Positions 40,030 through 49,787 of a stretch of DNA of 64,000 nucleotides are shown here, piece by piece (the stretch's first letter is position 1; the number at the start of each line of letters is the position of its first letter). Below the pieces are notes generated by a model. That model searched no databases. It was not told where the DNA came from and worked only from the letters and a program-made list of their open reading frames with translations. Made by a program: the position numbers and the translations under genes. The stretch lies in NCBI RefSeq assembly GCF_031157355.1, contig NZ_JAVIFT010000002.1, forward strand, positions 186,001 to 250,000, in the 5' to 3' direction. This DNA is from Hyphomicrobium sp. LHD-15 (GTDB lineage Bacteria > Pseudomonadota > Alphaproteobacteria > Rhizobiales > Hyphomicrobiaceae).

Positions 40030-41472
40030 ATGACAACAAGACTGATCAAGCGCGTGGGAGGCTCGCTCGGAGCCGCCGCGCTGCTGACTTTGGGGACAGC
40101 CGGGGCGGCATGGGCGCAGGCGGCGCCGACCGTCGACAAGGGCGACGCGGCGTTCATGTTTCTCGCGACGATCGTCGTGCTTTTGATGACGGTGCCGGGT
40201 CTCGCGCTGTTCTACGGCGGTCTCGTGCGTTCCAAGAACATGCTCTCGATCCTGATGCAGGTGTTCGCCATCACCTGCATGGTGTCGATCATCTGGGTCA
40301 CCTACGGCTACAGCCTGGCGTTCACCAACGGTGGCGCTCTCAACGACTACGTCGGCGGCTTCTCAAAGATGTTCCTCGCTGGCGTCACGCCGTCGTCGCT
40401 TGCCGCCACGTTCTCCAATGGCGTCTACATTCCCGAGCTCGCCTTCGTTGCGTTCCAGATGACTTTCGCCTGCATCACGCCGGCGCTCATCGTCGGCTCG
40501 CTGGCCGAGCGTATGAAGTTTTCCGCAGTCATGCTGTTCGTCGCGCTGTGGGTGACGTTCGTCTATTTCCCGATGGCCCACATGGTCTGGTACTGGGGCG
40601 GCCCCGACGTTTTCGCGGAAGCAGCCAAGGCGGGTGAGCCGAAGCTCTCCGAGACGCTTGCCGATGCCGGCCTCCTCTTCAAGTGGGGCGCGCTCGACTT
40701 TGCCGGCGGAACGGTCGTGCACATAAACGCCGGTATCGCAGGCCTCGTCGGCGCTCTCATCGTCGGCAGGCGCGTCGGTTTCGGCCGCGAGCAGATGGCT
40801 CCTCACTCGCTGACGCTGACGATGGTCGGCGCGGCGCTGCTGTGGTTCGGCTGGTTTGGCTTCAACTGCGGTTCGAACCTCGAGGTCAGCGCTACGGCCT
40901 TCGTTGCGATGATCAACACGTTCGTCGCCACGGCTGCCGCCGGTCTTTCGTGGATCGCCGTCGAGTGGCTGGTCAAGGGCCGTCCGTCGCTGCTCGGTCT
41001 TGCCTCGGGCGTCGTCGCCGGCCTCGTGGCCGTCACGCCGGCCGCAGGCTTTGCCGGTCCGATGGGTGCCATCGTTCTCGGTCTCGTTGCGGGCGCGCTC
41101 TGCTTCATCGCCTGCACCGGCATCAAGAACCTGTTCCGCTATGACGACAGCCTCGACGTGTTCGGCGTGCACGGCATCGGCGGCATCATCGGTGCGATTG
41201 CCACGGGCATCCTCGTCAATCCGGATTTCGGTGGGTCGGGTCTTGCCGACTACACGTCGAAGCCGGGCGAGCTGGTTGCCGGTTCGTACGACATGGTCAC
41301 CCAGGTGATGATCCAGGCGAAGGCCGTCGGCTTCACCATTCTCTGGACCGGCATCCTGTCGGCCATCCTGTTCAAGATCGTCGACATCCTGGTCGGTCTG
41401 CGTCCGGCATCGGACAACGAGCGCCAGGGTCTCGACCTCGTCGATCACGGTGAGCGCGCCTACAACCACTAA
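40030..41472 (+). CDS. amtB: Ammonium transporter AmtB, copy 3
   Basis: A 480-residue AmtB with signal peptide (GAAWAQA), very similar to copy 2 along its whole length (NGGALNDYVGGFSKMFLAGV, FPMAHMVWYWGGPD, NPDFGGSGLADYTSKPGE). It has no adjacent glnK, unlike copies 1 and 2. The C-terminus LDLVDHGERAYNH keeps the GlnK contact. It likely arose by tandem duplication of amtB2. Confidence 0.96.
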   Translation: MTTRLIKRVGGSLGAAALLTLGTAGAAWAQAAPTVDKGDAAFMFLATIVVLLMTVPGLALFYGGLVRSKNMLSILMQVFAITCMVSIIWVTYGYSLAFTNGGALNDYVGGFSKMFLAGVTPSSLAATFSNGVYIPELAFVAFQMTFACITPALIVGSLAERMKFSAVMLFVALWVTFVYFPMAHMVWYWGGPDVFAEAAKAGEPKLSETLADAGLLFKWGALDFAGGTVVHINAGIAGLVGALIVGRRVGFGREQMAPHSLTLTMVGAALLWFGWFGFNCGSNLEVSATAFVAMINTFVATAAAGLSWIAVEWLVKGRPSLLGLASGVVAGLVAVTPAAGFAGPMGAIVLGLVAGALCFIACTGIKNLFRYDDSLDVFGVHGIGGIIGAIATGILVNPDFGGSGLADYTSKPGELVAGSYDMVTQVMIQAKAVGFTILWTGILSAILFKIVDILVGLRPASDNERQGLDLVDHGERAYNH

Positions 41473-41563
41473 GGCTCGCAATCGGGGCCTGCCCTCTTCG
41501 GGCGGGTCCCGGATACCGAAAACCTCCCGAGCACGCGTCTCCCCTAGACGTGCTCCAAACTCG

Positions 41564-41593
41564 ACCCGGGGCTTCGTGCTCCGGGTTTTTTTT
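41564..41593 (+). terminator. Rho-independent terminator of amtB3
   Basis: Stem ACCCGGGGC / GCTCCGGGT with a 5-base loop, followed by a run of eight T. Confidence 0.88.
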
Positions 41594-41618
41594 GGCTATA
41601 ACGATCCCGGCACTGCGG

Positions 41619-42191
41619 TCAGACGACCACGAGGCGCGTCCTCGTGCCGATGCGGGCGATGACCTTCAACAGGTCGCGGCGGGCCAGCGCCACGCAGCCT
41701 TCTGTCGGTCGCAAGCCCTTCTCCGCCACGTGCATGAAAATGGCGCTGCCGGCTGCGCGGCGGCGGGGTCTGCGATTGTAGCCGACGACGACAACAACGT
41801 CGTAAAGGCCATCGCGGCGCCAGAGATGCTCCGCACTCGCCGGATAAGGGTGGGTGACGCGGCGGTTGTAGTTGCGATCTTCTGTTGCGTCGCACCATCC
41901 GTCATTTGCCTGGGTGGCCAATACGGAGAGGCCGGTCGCAGGGCGGTGCAGGCGGTCGCGCCGGTAAAATGCGCTTTCGATCCGGAATATGCCTCGCGGC
42001 GTTGCGCCGTCTCCCTCGCGCTTCGCGGAGCGTATGCCGCTGCGGCCCAGGGCGCAGCGCAAGGTAAGATTGCCGCAGGTAAGCAGGCCCGTGGTGCTGC
42101 GGGGGCTCAAGCTTCTCACGATGATTTTACGGGCGGTGATGACGAGACCCCTTTTCCACCGGTTTGCCGGTTCGATAACCCTCCAGGCCAC
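41619..42191 (-). CDS. L,D-transpeptidase (YkuD) family protein
   Basis: A 190-residue protein with a YkuD catalytic domain. The active-site region reads FMHVAEKGLRPTEGCVALA, with the conserved His and the nucleophile Cys in a TEGCV variant of the usual SHGC motif. Earlier stretches DGATPRGIFRIE and DVVVVVGYN fit the fold. L,D-transpeptidases make 3-3 peptidoglycan cross-links or attach proteins. No clear signal peptide is seen. The start is a GTG and uncertain. Confidence 0.8.
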   Translation of the reverse strand: MAWRVIEPANRWKRGLVITARKIIVRSLSPRSTTGLLTCGNLTLRCALGRSGIRSAKREGDGATPRGIFRIESAFYRRDRLHRPATGLSVLATQANDGWCDATEDRNYNRRVTHPYPASAEHLWRRDGLYDVVVVVGYNRRPRRRAAGSAIFMHVAEKGLRPTEGCVALARRDLLKVIARIGTRTRLVVV

Positions 42192-42266
42192 GGCACCCTA
42201 CCTCAGGGCATTGGCAAATGCTAAGAGGGTGCCTCACGCCACAAGCCAAGATCGGAGTTCTCCATC

Positions 42267-42953
42267 ATGAGTGCTGCACGCAAGATCCTTCTTGTCGATG
42301 ACGACGAGGATCTCCGCGGGTCGCTCCAAGACCAGCTGGCCCTCCATGACGAGTTCGACGTATCGGTGGCGGGGACGGCGGGTAAGGGAATCGAAGCCGC
42401 CAAGGTGGGTCACCACGATCTCGTCGTGTTCGACGTCGGATTGCCGGACATGGATGGGCGCGAAGCAGTGCGGCTTCTGCGCAAGGGCGGCTTCAAAAGC
42501 CCGATCATCATGCTGACCGCCAACGACAGCGATGCGGATCAGATTCTCGGGCTCGATGCCGGAGCCAACGACTACGTGACGAAGCCGTTCAAGTTCGCGG
42601 TGCTGTTGGCGCGTATCCGTGCGCAGCTTCGCCAGCACGAGCAGAGCGAAGATGCGGTTTTCCAGATCGGGCCGTACACGTTCAAGCCGGCCTCCAAGCT
42701 TCTGCTCGACGAGAAGGGCGGCAAGATCCGCCTCACCGAAAAAGAAACCGCCATTCTCAAGTACCTCTATCGCACCGGCGACAAGGTGGTTTCACGCGAG
42801 ACGCTGCTGCACGAAGTGTGGGGCTACAATGCCGGCGTGACGACGCATACGCTCGAGACGCACATCTATCGTCTTCGCCAGAAGATCGAGAAGGATCCCT
42901 CTAACGCGGAGATCCTCGTCACCGAAACCGGCGGCTACAAACTGACCGCATAA
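42267..42953 (+). CDS. OmpR/PhoB-family response regulator
   Basis: A 228-residue two-domain regulator. The receiver has the acidic pocket VDDDED at residues 10-15, phospho-acceptor Asp56 in VVFDVGLPDMDG, and Lys in DYVTKPF. The C-terminal winged helix ends TLETHIYRLRQKIEKDPS with ILVTETGGYKL. No histidine kinase is adjacent, so it is an orphan here. It may belong to the CenR-like group of alphaproteobacterial envelope regulators, but that is a guess. Confidence 0.92.
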   Translation: MSAARKILLVDDDEDLRGSLQDQLALHDEFDVSVAGTAGKGIEAAKVGHHDLVVFDVGLPDMDGREAVRLLRKGGFKSPIIMLTANDSDADQILGLDAGANDYVTKPFKFAVLLARIRAQLRQHEQSEDAVFQIGPYTFKPASKLLLDEKGGKIRLTEKETAILKYLYRTGDKVVSRETLLHEVWGYNAGVTTHTLETHIYRLRQKIEKDPSNAEILVTETGGYKLTA

Positions 42954-43139
42954 ACAAGTTATTCCCGCCTCATCAACAGGCGCGCGAGCGGCCCTGGACC
43001 CGATAGGCCGAATCGCCCGAGCCTTGGTCTCGCGCCGAACACAAGCAGCCAAGTCGTTTCGCGACATTGCTGGCGCTTTCGGTTCGGGCGCTCGGCATTG
43101 CGTGCGGCATGCCGATTTCATGTTTGCGGGGTTTTCATC

Positions 43140-43667
43140 ATGGCTATCGATGCGCTGGTTCTTCCTCTTCTCAACGTACCGCTGTTTCAGGGGCTGAAGC
43201 CGCTGCAGATCTCCGAGATCGCGCGCAGGGCGGATCGGATCGTCTACAAGCCGGGCGATGTGATCGTGACCGCGCATGCGGATCCGGATGCGGCGGTGCT
43301 CGTCGTATCGGGCGAAGCCGTGCGCACCGAGGGACCCGGCCTCACCGAGGGTGTCGAAGCCGTGCCGCCGGGCGCGCTCATTTCGGAAATGACGATGCTG
43401 ATCGAGACCGAGTGCAGCTCGACGGTGGTCGCGCGCACGGCGGTCCGGGCGCTGCGCATCACGCGTGCGGAAATGCTCGCGCACATGACTGCCGATCCGA
43501 CGCTCGCCGACCATTTCATCGAGAAGATTTCAGGGCGGTTGTCGAGCTTCGTCGCGGGATTGCAGCAGATCGACCAGTCGCTTGCGCAGGTCGGTGGCGC
43601 GCCGCCGGCGGCGGTGATTGCGGAGGGCGCGAAGACGACTGTCGCGAGCGCTCCGGTTCTTCACTGA
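43140..43667 (+). CDS. Cyclic nucleotide-binding domain protein (Crp/Fnr-type, no HTH)
   Basis: A 175-residue protein with a CRP-like sensor domain: LFQGLKPLQISEIARRADRIVYKPGDVIV, here cited in parts as LFQGLKPLQI and YKPGDVIV, then VLVVSGEA and PPGALISEMTML. No DNA-binding domain follows, so it probably regulates a partner or simply binds a ligand. The ATG at 43140 is preferred over the frame start at 43098. It lies about 190 bp after the response regulator. Confidence 0.82.
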   Translation: MAIDALVLPLLNVPLFQGLKPLQISEIARRADRIVYKPGDVIVTAHADPDAAVLVVSGEAVRTEGPGLTEGVEAVPPGALISEMTMLIETECSSTVVARTAVRALRITRAEMLAHMTADPTLADHFIEKISGRLSSFVAGLQQIDQSLAQVGGAPPAAVIAEGAKTTVASAPVLH

Positions 43668-43683
43668 GACGCGATAAAGAGAT

Positions 43684-43717
43684 AAGCCCGAGGCTTGCGC
43701 CCCGGGCTTTATTGTTT
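43684..43717. terminator. Bidirectional terminator
   Basis: Stem AAGCCCG / CGGGCTT (with weaker inner pairs) followed by TATTGTTT, between two convergent genes. Confidence 0.75.
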
Positions 43718-43754
43718 GTGCCTGAATTTGAGTTCGGCGCTTTCCTAGCTATGA

Positions 43755-44663
43755 TCAGCGGACGCGGCGCGGGTTCATGTAGAGGTCGGCTTCCTGACGG
43801 TCGAGCTGCGGCTTGACCTTGCCTCCCATTACACCCTTGTACAGCCGCTTCATGTGACGGCGGCAATCGCCGTTGAAGACCATCATCGAACCGAACAGCT
43901 TCATCACCGTCATCAGCCGCTTGTCGGCGCCTTGGCGGATCTGGCCCTTCCATTTGCCGCCGATCGAAAACACCTTGCCGTCGAGATAGCCGACGACCTC
44001 GCCCTGCTGATTGATCAGCGAGTAGTCGCCGCCGAGATTGATGAAGGCGCGCTTCAGCCGGTAAAACTCGGGATTGCCCTTGCTGTCGATGATGAAGAAC
44101 GAGAAGTGCTCGGGCATGAACGGCCATTTGTTGGCCGAGCGTTCGAGATAGATGATGTAGTTGTCGTCGTCGGTGTTGATCGAATAGGTCATCACCGGAA
44201 GCCCGCGCGCGCCGAGGGTCTGCTGCAGCGAGCGGCCGATCATCAGATCCATGGTCGCGCGCCAGCCAAGGTTCGGCGTGAACAGCTTGAAGACGAGCCG
44301 CTTGTCCATGCCCTGGGCTTTCTTCCAGAGCTCTTCGCGGTAGCCGAAGAGGCCCGTGCGCTCACCGTTCTCGATGATCTCGCCGAAGATATCCATGTCG
44401 GACGTGAACTGGCGCGACTTGGCGCGGTTGCGGGTGCGCTTGTAGATGCCGAACTCAGTGAAGTTCAGATCGGTGATCCAGATGTCGACGAGGAATCGGT
44501 CCCAGCCGTCGGAGGCGCGCTTCGGCGCCTTCTTGCCGCTGGTCTTCTTCGTCTTGGCTTCGGCGGCCGCTTGCTTGATGGCCTCGGCGCGTGCGTCGCG
44601 GGCCGCATCGGCGGCCGCGGCGTCCGCATGGGCGTCGGCCACCTTGAGGGCTGCTGCTGTCAT
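43755..44663 (-). CDS. Hypothetical protein with LURP-one-like (tubby-type) barrel
   Basis: A 302-residue protein. The first 60 residues are Ala/Lys-rich and low in complexity. The rest is strand-rich, with repeated short motifs such as FFIIDSKGNPEFYRLKRA and YSLINQQGEVVGYLDGKV, which look like the strands of a LURP-one-related barrel. That fold assignment is tentative. Probably soluble. The ATG at 44663 has an AGGGAG site upstream. Confidence 0.65.
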   Translation of the reverse strand: MTAAALKVADAHADAAAADAARDARAEAIKQAAAEAKTKKTSGKKAPKRASDGWDRFLVDIWITDLNFTEFGIYKRTRNRAKSRQFTSDMDIFGEIIENGERTGLFGYREELWKKAQGMDKRLVFKLFTPNLGWRATMDLMIGRSLQQTLGARGLPVMTYSINTDDDNYIIYLERSANKWPFMPEHFSFFIIDSKGNPEFYRLKRAFINLGGDYSLINQQGEVVGYLDGKVFSIGGKWKGQIRQGADKRLMTVMKLFGSMMVFNGDCRRHMKRLYKGVMGGKVKPQLDRQEADLYMNPRRVR

Positions 44664-44843
44664 GCCGGTCTCCCTGCTTTCTGACTGGTCCGTGAATCCG
44701 CGGCGGACAGGTAAGTTCCGCGGCAAGTACGGCCTCTACGAATCACTGCATAGGCAAGACGCTAGCACCGCCGCTTGCGACGCGAGCTGCGGGGGGCTGC
44801 AAAAGCTGTGGGTAGCCAGGGAGAGATTTGCGCGTCGGCGGAA

Positions 44844-45524
44844 CTAGCGCGCGCCAAAAATGGCCGATCCGACGCGCACATAGGTGGCGCCGAAGTTGGC
44901 GGCGGTCTCGAAGTCACCGCTCATGCCCATGCTGAGTTCGGAAAGGCCCAGGTCGCGTGCCAGCTTGGCGAGAAAGGCGAAGTGCACGGCCGGTTCCTCG
45001 TCGACGGGCGGAATGCACATAAGGCCCGCGATCTCGAGGCCGAGGTCGTCCCGGCAATGGGCGAGGAAGGCGGCGGCTTCCTTCGGCATCACGCCGGCCT
45101 TTTGCGACTCCTCGCCAGTGTTGACCTCGATGAAGAGCTTCAAGCGCTTGCCCTGGCGGGTCTGCTCGTCGGCGATGGCCTTGGCGATTTTCGGGCGGTC
45201 GACGGTGTGGATCGCATCGAACAGCTCGACGGCTTCGCGCGTCTTGTTCGATTGCAGGGGGCCGATGAGATGCAGCTCGACGCCGGGATAGCGGGCGCGC
45301 AGCTCCGGCCATTTGGTTTTGGCCTCCTGGACGCGGTTCTCGCCGAACTGGCGGTGGCCAGCTTCCAGCACCGGCAGGATCGCGTCGGCCCCGAACGTTT
45401 TCGACACGGCGATCAGGTGGATGGCGGACGGGTCATGGCCGGCCTCGCGCGCGGCGTCGGCGAGGCGAGCTTTGACGTCGGCAAGGGCCGTGGGTGCGGA
45501 GTGTGTAGGCGCGTGGTCGGACAT
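44844..45524 (-). CDS. YggS/PROSC family PLP homeostasis protein
   Basis: A 226-residue alanine-racemase-like barrel protein without racemase partner domain. The PLP lysine lies in LIAVSKTFGAD, and the family stretches FGENRVQEAKTKW, HLIGPLQSNK, EVNTGEESQKAG and LSMGMSGDFE are all present. It buffers pyridoxal phosphate levels. It is divergent from fic; the operator array lies between them. Confidence 0.94.
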   Translation of the reverse strand: MSDHAPTHSAPTALADVKARLADAAREAGHDPSAIHLIAVSKTFGADAILPVLEAGHRQFGENRVQEAKTKWPELRARYPGVELHLIGPLQSNKTREAVELFDAIHTVDRPKIAKAIADEQTRQGKRLKLFIEVNTGEESQKAGVMPKEAAAFLAHCRDDLGLEIAGLMCIPPVDEEPAVHFAFLAKLARDLGLSELSMGMSGDFETAANFGATYVRVGSAIFGAR

Positions 45525-45544
45525 GGCTTGGAATGTTGATTATA

Positions 45545-45713
45545 TGCACTAAAAATCTGCAAATTAGTGCATGATTTGTGGATGTGCACTATAGCAGGGC
45601 TTGCTGATCTCTACGTGCACTGTTTTCTGTTTATTTAGTGCATTTCTGTCTCGACATGCCTCTAGTGAGTGCATATGGTGATGATGTGCACTAAAAACAG
45701 AATAATTAGGGTG
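45545..45713. promoter_or_regulatory. Three 27-bp dyads (TGCACTAA-N11-TTAGTGCA) before fic
   Basis: Perfect or near-perfect dyads at 45545-45571 and 45616-45642, and a half-degenerate one at 45687-45713 ending 3 bp before the fic start. Their centres are 71 bp apart in both intervals. Extra half-sites lie at 45585-45591 (TGCACTA) and 45668-45673 (AGTGCA). The layout is that of a cooperative operator. Fic itself has a C-terminal winged helix that might bind. Confidence 0.7.
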
Positions 45714-45716
45714 AAA

Positions 45717-46859
45717 ATGGCATTCAATCCCAGCATCCCCTATAACAATCTTCCCGACTTGCCGCCAGCTCAGGATATTGAATCAAAAGCCGTTTTGAGG
45801 AAATGCATCGATGCGACCCGGAAACTCGAAGGGCTACGGCAAGCGGCGCGGCTGATCCCGAACCAGGCCGTCCTGATCAATTCGATCCCGCTGCGAGAGG
45901 CGCAGGACAGCTCGGAAATCGAAAACATCGTCACGACGAACGACCGTCTTTATCGGTTCGCCAACACCGATGGGGAACACGCCGATCCGGCGACGCGGGA
46001 GATCCTTCGCTATCGGACGGCCCTGCGGAACGGGTTCGACAACCTCAAGGCACGGCCGCTGACCGTGCAGACGGCGATTGCGCTGTGCCGGACGATCAAG
46101 GACTACGATCTCGATGTGCGGGCGTTGCCCGGTACCACCATTACCAATCGCTCTAGCGGACAGGTCGTCTACACGCCGCCCGAAGGCGCCGATGTCATCC
46201 GCGCCAAGCTTTCAAACTGGGAGCAGTATCTGCATTCGGATGACGGGGTTGATCCAATCATCCGCATGGCGGTCGGCCATTATCAGTTCGAAGCCATCCA
46301 TCCGTTTCCGGATGGAAATGGCCGCACCGGCCGCGCCCTCAACATTCTGTATCTGATCGACCAGAAGCTGCTCGACCTGCCTATTCTCTATCTAAGTCAG
46401 TATATTAACGGGAACAGGGAGAGCTATTACAAGCTGTTAAGCCGGGTGACGAGTGAACAGGCCTGGGAGCCCTGGATTTTGTTCATGCTCGATGCCGTCG
46501 AGCAGACGGCGCAGTGGACGACGGACAAGATCGAGGCCCTCAAGGCGCTGATGGACGACACGGTTCACTACGTGAAGGCAGCGCAATCCAAGATCTACAG
46601 TCGCGAGCTTGTTGAACTGATCTTTACGCAGCCGTACTGCAGGGTGGCCGATCTGGTTGGCGCCAATATCGCGAGCCGCAACATAGCAGCCAAATACTTG
46701 AAGGAGCTGGCGGCGGCGGGGGTGCTGGAACAGCGAAAGGAGGGGCGTGAAGTTCTCTACCTCAACACGCGGTTCCTGGATCTGCTCAAGAGCAACCAGA
46801 ATGATTTCAGGCCATATCCAAACGGCAGCGTCAAAGCGCCAACGAAAGCCGAGGCATAG
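45717..46859 (+). CDS. Fic family protein (AMP transferase) with N-terminal inhibitory motif and C-terminal winged helix
   Basis: A 380-residue protein of the SoFic type. The catalytic motif HPFPDGNGRTGR starts at His195 and is complete. The inhibitory helix motif S-x3-E-N is present as SSEIEN (residues 65-70), which makes it a class II, self-inhibited Fic enzyme. The C-terminal part (SRELVELIFTQPYCRVADLV to YLNTRFLDLL) reads as a winged helix-turn-helix. Likely activity: transfer of AMP to protein hydroxyls. Its upstream DNA is AT-rich and iterated, unlike the neighbourhood, which hints at transfer. Confidence 0.93.
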   Translation: MAFNPSIPYNNLPDLPPAQDIESKAVLRKCIDATRKLEGLRQAARLIPNQAVLINSIPLREAQDSSEIENIVTTNDRLYRFANTDGEHADPATREILRYRTALRNGFDNLKARPLTVQTAIALCRTIKDYDLDVRALPGTTITNRSSGQVVYTPPEGADVIRAKLSNWEQYLHSDDGVDPIIRMAVGHYQFEAIHPFPDGNGRTGRALNILYLIDQKLLDLPILYLSQYINGNRESYYKLLSRVTSEQAWEPWILFMLDAVEQTAQWTTDKIEALKALMDDTVHYVKAAQSKIYSRELVELIFTQPYCRVADLVGANIASRNIAAKYLKELAAAGVLEQRKEGREVLYLNTRFLDLLKSNQNDFRPYPNGSVKAPTKAEA

Positions 46860-46874
46860 TTGCGATATGCCGGG

Positions 46875-46980
46875 ATATGTCGACAAACTGCGCTTTCGGC
46901 GACATATGAGGGTAAAGATTGTCGACGGCTTCGACACGTTACGCCGGATGTGTCGCAAATTTGAGAAGCGCACGACATAT
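46875..46980. repeat. Cluster of TGTCG / CGACA motifs between fic and leuS
   Basis: ATATGTCG at 46875-46882 and CGACATAT at 46900-46907 form an inverted repeat, and CGACATAT recurs at 46973-46980. TTGTCGAC at 46919, CGACAC at 46932 and TGTGTCG at 46949 add partial copies. Function unknown; it lies where the leuS promoter must be. Confidence 0.45.
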
Positions 46981-47053
46981 CTGGCTCCCTTGACCGTACC
47001 CTCCCCTTGGGGCTCATTACCCCGCAAATTCCATTCCGAGACTTAAGAGCCCC

Positions 47054-49690
47054 ATGGCCACCGAACGCTACAACGCGCCCGCACGAGAGAAGCACTGGCA
47101 GAAGACTTGGGAGGACGGTGAGATCTTCCGGGCCTCCGACGACCTGTCGAAGCCGAAGAGCTACGTGCTCGAGATGTTTCCGTATCCCTCCGGGCGCATC
47201 CACATGGGGCATGTGCGCAACTACGCGATGGGCGATGTGGTGGCGCGCTTCAAGCGGGCCAAGGGGTTCAACGTTCTGCATCCGATGGGGTGGGATGCAT
47301 TCGGCATGCCGGCCGAAAACGCCGCCATCGAGCGCAAGACGCATCCGGCGACGTGGACTTACGCCAACATCGAGGCGATGAAGACCCAGCTCAAATCCAT
47401 GGGTCTCTCGCTCGATTGGAGCCGCGAGATCGCGACCTGCAGCCCGGACTACTACCAGCACCAGCAGAAGCTGTTTCTTGATCTTTACAAGAAGGGTCTC
47501 GCCTACCGGAAGTCCTCGAAGGTCAACTGGGACCCGGTCGATCACACCGTGCTCGCCAACGAGCAGGTGATCGACGGGCGCGGCTGGCGCTCTGGCGCTC
47601 TGGTCGAGCAGCGTGAGCTGACGCAGTGGTTCTTCAAGATCACGCAATATTCGGACGAGCTGCTCGAAGCGCTCGGCACGCTCGACAAGTGGCCGGAGAA
47701 GGTGCGCCTGATGCAGGCGAACTGGATCGGCCGGTCCGAAGGCATGCTGGTGCGCTGGGCGCTGGACAAGGCGACGGCGCCGGCCGGGCATGACGAACTC
47801 GAGATCTACACGACGCGGCCGGATACGTTGTTCGGCGCGTCGTTCATGGCGATCGCGCCGGATCATCCGCTGGCGAGGGCGGCTGCCGAGAAGAACACCG
47901 AGCTGGCCGCGTTCTCCGATGAATGCCGTCGCATGGGCACGTCCGTCGCCGATCTCGAAACGGCCGAGAAGCGCGGCTTCGATACCGGCATCCGCGCCGT
48001 GCATCCGTTCGACAAGGATTGGACGATCCCGGTCTATGTCGCGAACTTCGTTCTGATGGACTACGGCACGGGTGCGATTTTCGGGTGCCCGGCCGGCGAC
48101 CAGCGCGACCTCGATTTCGCGCGCAAGTACGAGCTGCCCGTCATCCCGGTGATCCTGCCGCCGGGGGCGAATGCCGATGGCTTTACGATCGGCGATACGG
48201 CCGTCGATGGCGACGGCACGATGATCAATTCCCGCTTCCTGGACGGGCTGTCGACGGACGCCGCATTCGAGGAGGCGGCCAAACGGCTCGAGGCCGCGAA
48301 GCTCGGCAAGCAGCCCGTCGGCACCCGCAAGGTGAACTACCGGTTGCGCGACTGGGGCATCTCGCGCCAGCGCTACTGGGGCTGCCCGATTCCGGTCATT
48401 CATTGCGACGACTGCGGAATCGTGCCGGTGCCGGCCAAGGATCTGCCGGTCCGGTTGCCGGACGACGCGACCTTCGACAAGCCGGGTAACCCGCTCGACC
48501 GGCATCCGACGTGGAAGCACGTCAACTGTCCGAAGTGCGCCAAGCCCGCGCGGCGCGAAACCGACACGATGGACACCTTCGTCGACAGCTCGTGGTATTT
48601 CGTGCGCTTCACGGCCCCCCACGCCGACCAGCCGGTGGATGTGGACGCCGCGAACTACTGGCTGCCGGTCGATCAATACATCGGCGGCATCGAGCACGCG
48701 ATTCTGCACCTGCTCTATTCACGCTTCTTCTATCGCGCGATCTCCGATTCCGGACACGGGACCAAGAACTTGCGCGAGCCGTTCGCGGCGCTGTTCACGC
48801 AGGGCATGGTGACGCACGAGACCTACAAGTCCGAGGCGGGCACCTGGCTGCTTCCGACCGAGATCCGGTTCGAGGGCGAAGGCGACGGGCGGCGGGCGGT
48901 CGAGCTCGCTACCGGCCAGCCGGCGGTGATCGGCTCGATCGAGAAGATGTCGAAGTCCAAGAAGAACTTGGTCGATCCGGATGACATCATCGAAGGCTGG
49001 GGCGCCGATTGCGCGCGCTGGTTCATGCTGTCCGACAGCCCACCCGAGCGTGACGTGGTGTGGACGGAAGCCGGCATCCAGGGTGCCGGGCGCTTCATCC
49101 AACGCGCCTGGCGTGTGATCGACGATCTGGCCGACAAGGCGGCACCGCGCGGGACCAAGCAGCCGGCCGAGCTTTCCTCGGAAGCCGTGGACGTTCGGCG
49201 GGCGGCCCACAAGGCGACCCACGCGGTGGCGCAGAGCATCGAGGCGCTCCGGTTCAATGTCGCCGTGGCGCAGATTTACGAGTTTACCAATGTCTTGTCG
49301 GCGGCCCTCGCCAAATTCGGGGCGACCGGCAAGACCAGCGAAGACTTCGCGTGGGTGTTCCGCGAGGCCGGCGAACTATTCGTGCAGATAATCGGCCCTA
49401 TGATGCCTCACCTGGGCGAGGAATGCTGGGCGCGGCTTGGATACAACACTTTGTTGGCCAATCAGCCTTGGCCGGCGGTCGAGGCGGCGTTGCTCGTTGA
49501 CGATAAGATCACCATTGCCGTACAGGTGAATGGCAAGCGCCGCGACGAGCTTTTGATCGCCCGCGACGCTGCGGAAGACGAGGTCAAGGCGGCCGCCCTG
49601 AAACTCGAGCCCGTCGTACGGGCCCTCGAGGGGCGGCAACCCACGAAAATCATCGTCGTGCCGCAAAGAATTGTGAATGTCGTGGCCTAG
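47054..49690 (+). CDS. leuS: Leucyl-tRNA synthetase
   Basis: Charges tRNA-Leu. The 878-residue class I synthetase has HIGH as [15 protein letters not shown] near residue 45, the editing domain ([20 protein letters not shown]), a zinc-type insert with CDDC and CPKC, and KMSKSKKN near residue 632. Length normal for bacteria. First gene of leuS-lptE-holA. Confidence 0.98.
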   Translation: MATERYNAPAREKHWQKTWEDGEIFRASDDLSKPKSYVLEMFPYPSGRIHMGHVRNYAMGDVVARFKRAKGFNVLHPMGWDAFGMPAENAAIERKTHPATWTYANIEAMKTQLKSMGLSLDWSREIATCSPDYYQHQQKLFLDLYKKGLAYRKSSKVNWDPVDHTVLANEQVIDGRGWRSGALVEQRELTQWFFKITQYSDELLEALGTLDKWPEKVRLMQANWIGRSEGMLVRWALDKATAPAGHDELEIYTTRPDTLFGASFMAIAPDHPLARAAAEKNTELAAFSDECRRMGTSVADLETAEKRGFDTGIRAVHPFDKDWTIPVYVANFVLMDYGTGAIFGCPAGDQRDLDFARKYELPVIPVILPPGANADGFTIGDTAVDGDGTMINSRFLDGLSTDAAFEEAAKRLEAAKLGKQPVGTRKVNYRLRDWGISRQRYWGCPIPVIHCDDCGIVPVPAKDLPVRLPDDATFDKPGNPLDRHPTWKHVNCPKCAKPARRETDTMDTFVDSSWYFVRFTAPHADQPVDVDAANYWLPVDQYIGGIEHAILHLLYSRFFYRAISDSGHGTKNLREPFAALFTQGMVTHETYKSEAGTWLLPTEIRFEGEGDGRRAVELATGQPAVIGSIEKMSKSKKNLVDPDDIIEGWGADCARWFMLSDSPPERDVVWTEAGIQGAGRFIQRAWRVIDDLADKAAPRGTKQPAELSSEAVDVRRAAHKATHAVAQSIEALRFNVAVAQIYEFTNVLSAALAKFGATGKTSEDFAWVFREAGELFVQIIGPMMPHLGEECWARLGYNTLLANQPWPAVEAALLVDDKITIAVQVNGKRRDELLIARDAAEDEVKAAALKLEPVVRALEGRQPTKIIVVPQRIVNVVA

Positions 49691-49718
49691 CGCGCAATTG
49701 CGCTCTGGGTTCTTGAAG

Positions 49719-49787
49719 AGACCGATGATCGTGTTTCGGAGTTACGGGGTCCGAAACATTCGGGGGTCGAGAGCAGGCGGGATCATG
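49719..49787 (+). repeat. Dispersed hairpin element, copy A
   Basis: Starts AGACCGATGAT. The inner stem is GTTTCGGA (49733-49740) / TCCGAAAC (49750-49757), loop GTTACGGGG. The 3' end GATCATG is displaced by about 20 bp and contains the lptE start codon. Confidence 0.6.

Noticed and set aside
46757-48709. 650-codon minus-strand open frame
   Set aside because: Antisense of leuS and the end of fic; both sense genes are certain and the frame has no recognisable domain.
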